From: CAYJFK01 sp964369475
GTDB taxonomy: Bacteria > Bacillota > Clostridia > Oscillospirales > Feifaniaceae
Length of the DNA: 24,262 nucleotides
NCBI GenBank assembly: GCA_964369475.1
Contig: CAYJFK010000036.1
Location: forward strand, 1-24,262
Direction: 5' to 3'
This document shows positions 24,184 through 24,262 of this stretch, piece after piece. Positions within the stretch are counted from its first letter, which is position 1, and the number at the start of each line of letters is the position of its first letter. The position numbers and the translations under genes were made by a program. The notes under the pieces were generated by a model. The model ran no database searches. It worked only from the letters and a program-made list of their open reading frames with translations, and was not told the origin of the DNA.

Positions 24184-24262
24184 GTGTAAGTCCAAAGATG
24201 GACTTACACTCAGCTTGGAGAAAAAGTGTTTTCTCCAAGCTGAGAAATCAGCTAAAGCTGAT
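24184..24262. repeat. Three consecutive perfect hairpins at the window edge
   Basis: GTGTAAGTCC/GGACTTACAC (24184-24193/24200-24209), then with no gap TCAGCTTGGAGAAAA/TTTTCTCCAAGCTGA (24210-24224/24229-24243), then ATCAGCT/AGCTGAT (24247-24253/24256-24262). No ORF is evident. It may be the start of a structured RNA, the end of a mobile element or another palindromic element, but it is cut by the window end. Confidence 0.6.

Overview
The window looks like chromosomal DNA of an anaerobic, fermentative member of the Bacillota, probably an uncultured gut or rumen clostridium. The support is: strong AGGAGG-type ribosome sites with several TTG/GTG starts, a SAM-I riboswitch with its own terminator ahead of metK, a sensory-type [FeFe]-hydrogenase homologue paired with a SpoIIE-type phosphatase, an HD-GYP-like protein, and an ApbE / NusG-domain-II / Gx-transporter trio. 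No rRNA, tRNA, CRISPR array or transposase gene was seen.

Left part (1-4694): phosphopentomutase deoB and a DUF2383 ferritin-like gene lie on the minus strand. Between them sit two tandem ~280-bp elements (1318-1594 and 1593-1872) that share a TA and have TAGGGTG...CACCCTA ends. Each is an outer stem enclosing two head-to-head ~109-bp hairpin modules. The modules keep loop motifs while their stem sequences change and still pair, which reads like covariation. A third copy seems to end at base 55, where it supplies the deoB stop codon. On the plus strand, a textbook promoter at 2514-2542 drives an overlapping three-gene run: ApbE lipoprotein, NusG domain II protein and Gx-family membrane protein.

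Junction (4695-5101): a 46-bp perfect palindrome, 29 consecutive G and then a C-rich tract of about 70 bases. This is most likely a sequencing or assembly artefact, so linkage between the left 4.7 kb and the rest is not secure.

Middle part (5102-9678), all minus strand: pepT, metK with SAM-I riboswitch, and a compact operon Lin0512 family - DegV - small multidrug export protein.

Right part (10103-24097), all plus strand: a HydS-like sensory hydrogenase overlapping a SpoIIE-type phosphatase (a putative redox or H2 sensing pair), then a complete peptide ABC importer (binding lipoprotein, two permeases, two ATPases), a 62-aa membrane protein, an M3 oligoendopeptidase, and an HD-GYP-like protein with a large helical N-terminal region. 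The second permease carries a seven-repeat RCC1-like beta-propeller inserted in the extracellular loop after its first membrane helix. With PepT, the importer and oligoendopeptidase suggest a peptide-consuming lifestyle. The window ends in a strong hairpin terminator followed by three back-to-back perfect hairpins.

The two most unusual items are the paired-hairpin elements at 1318-1872 and the propeller-bearing permease at 16258-18117.
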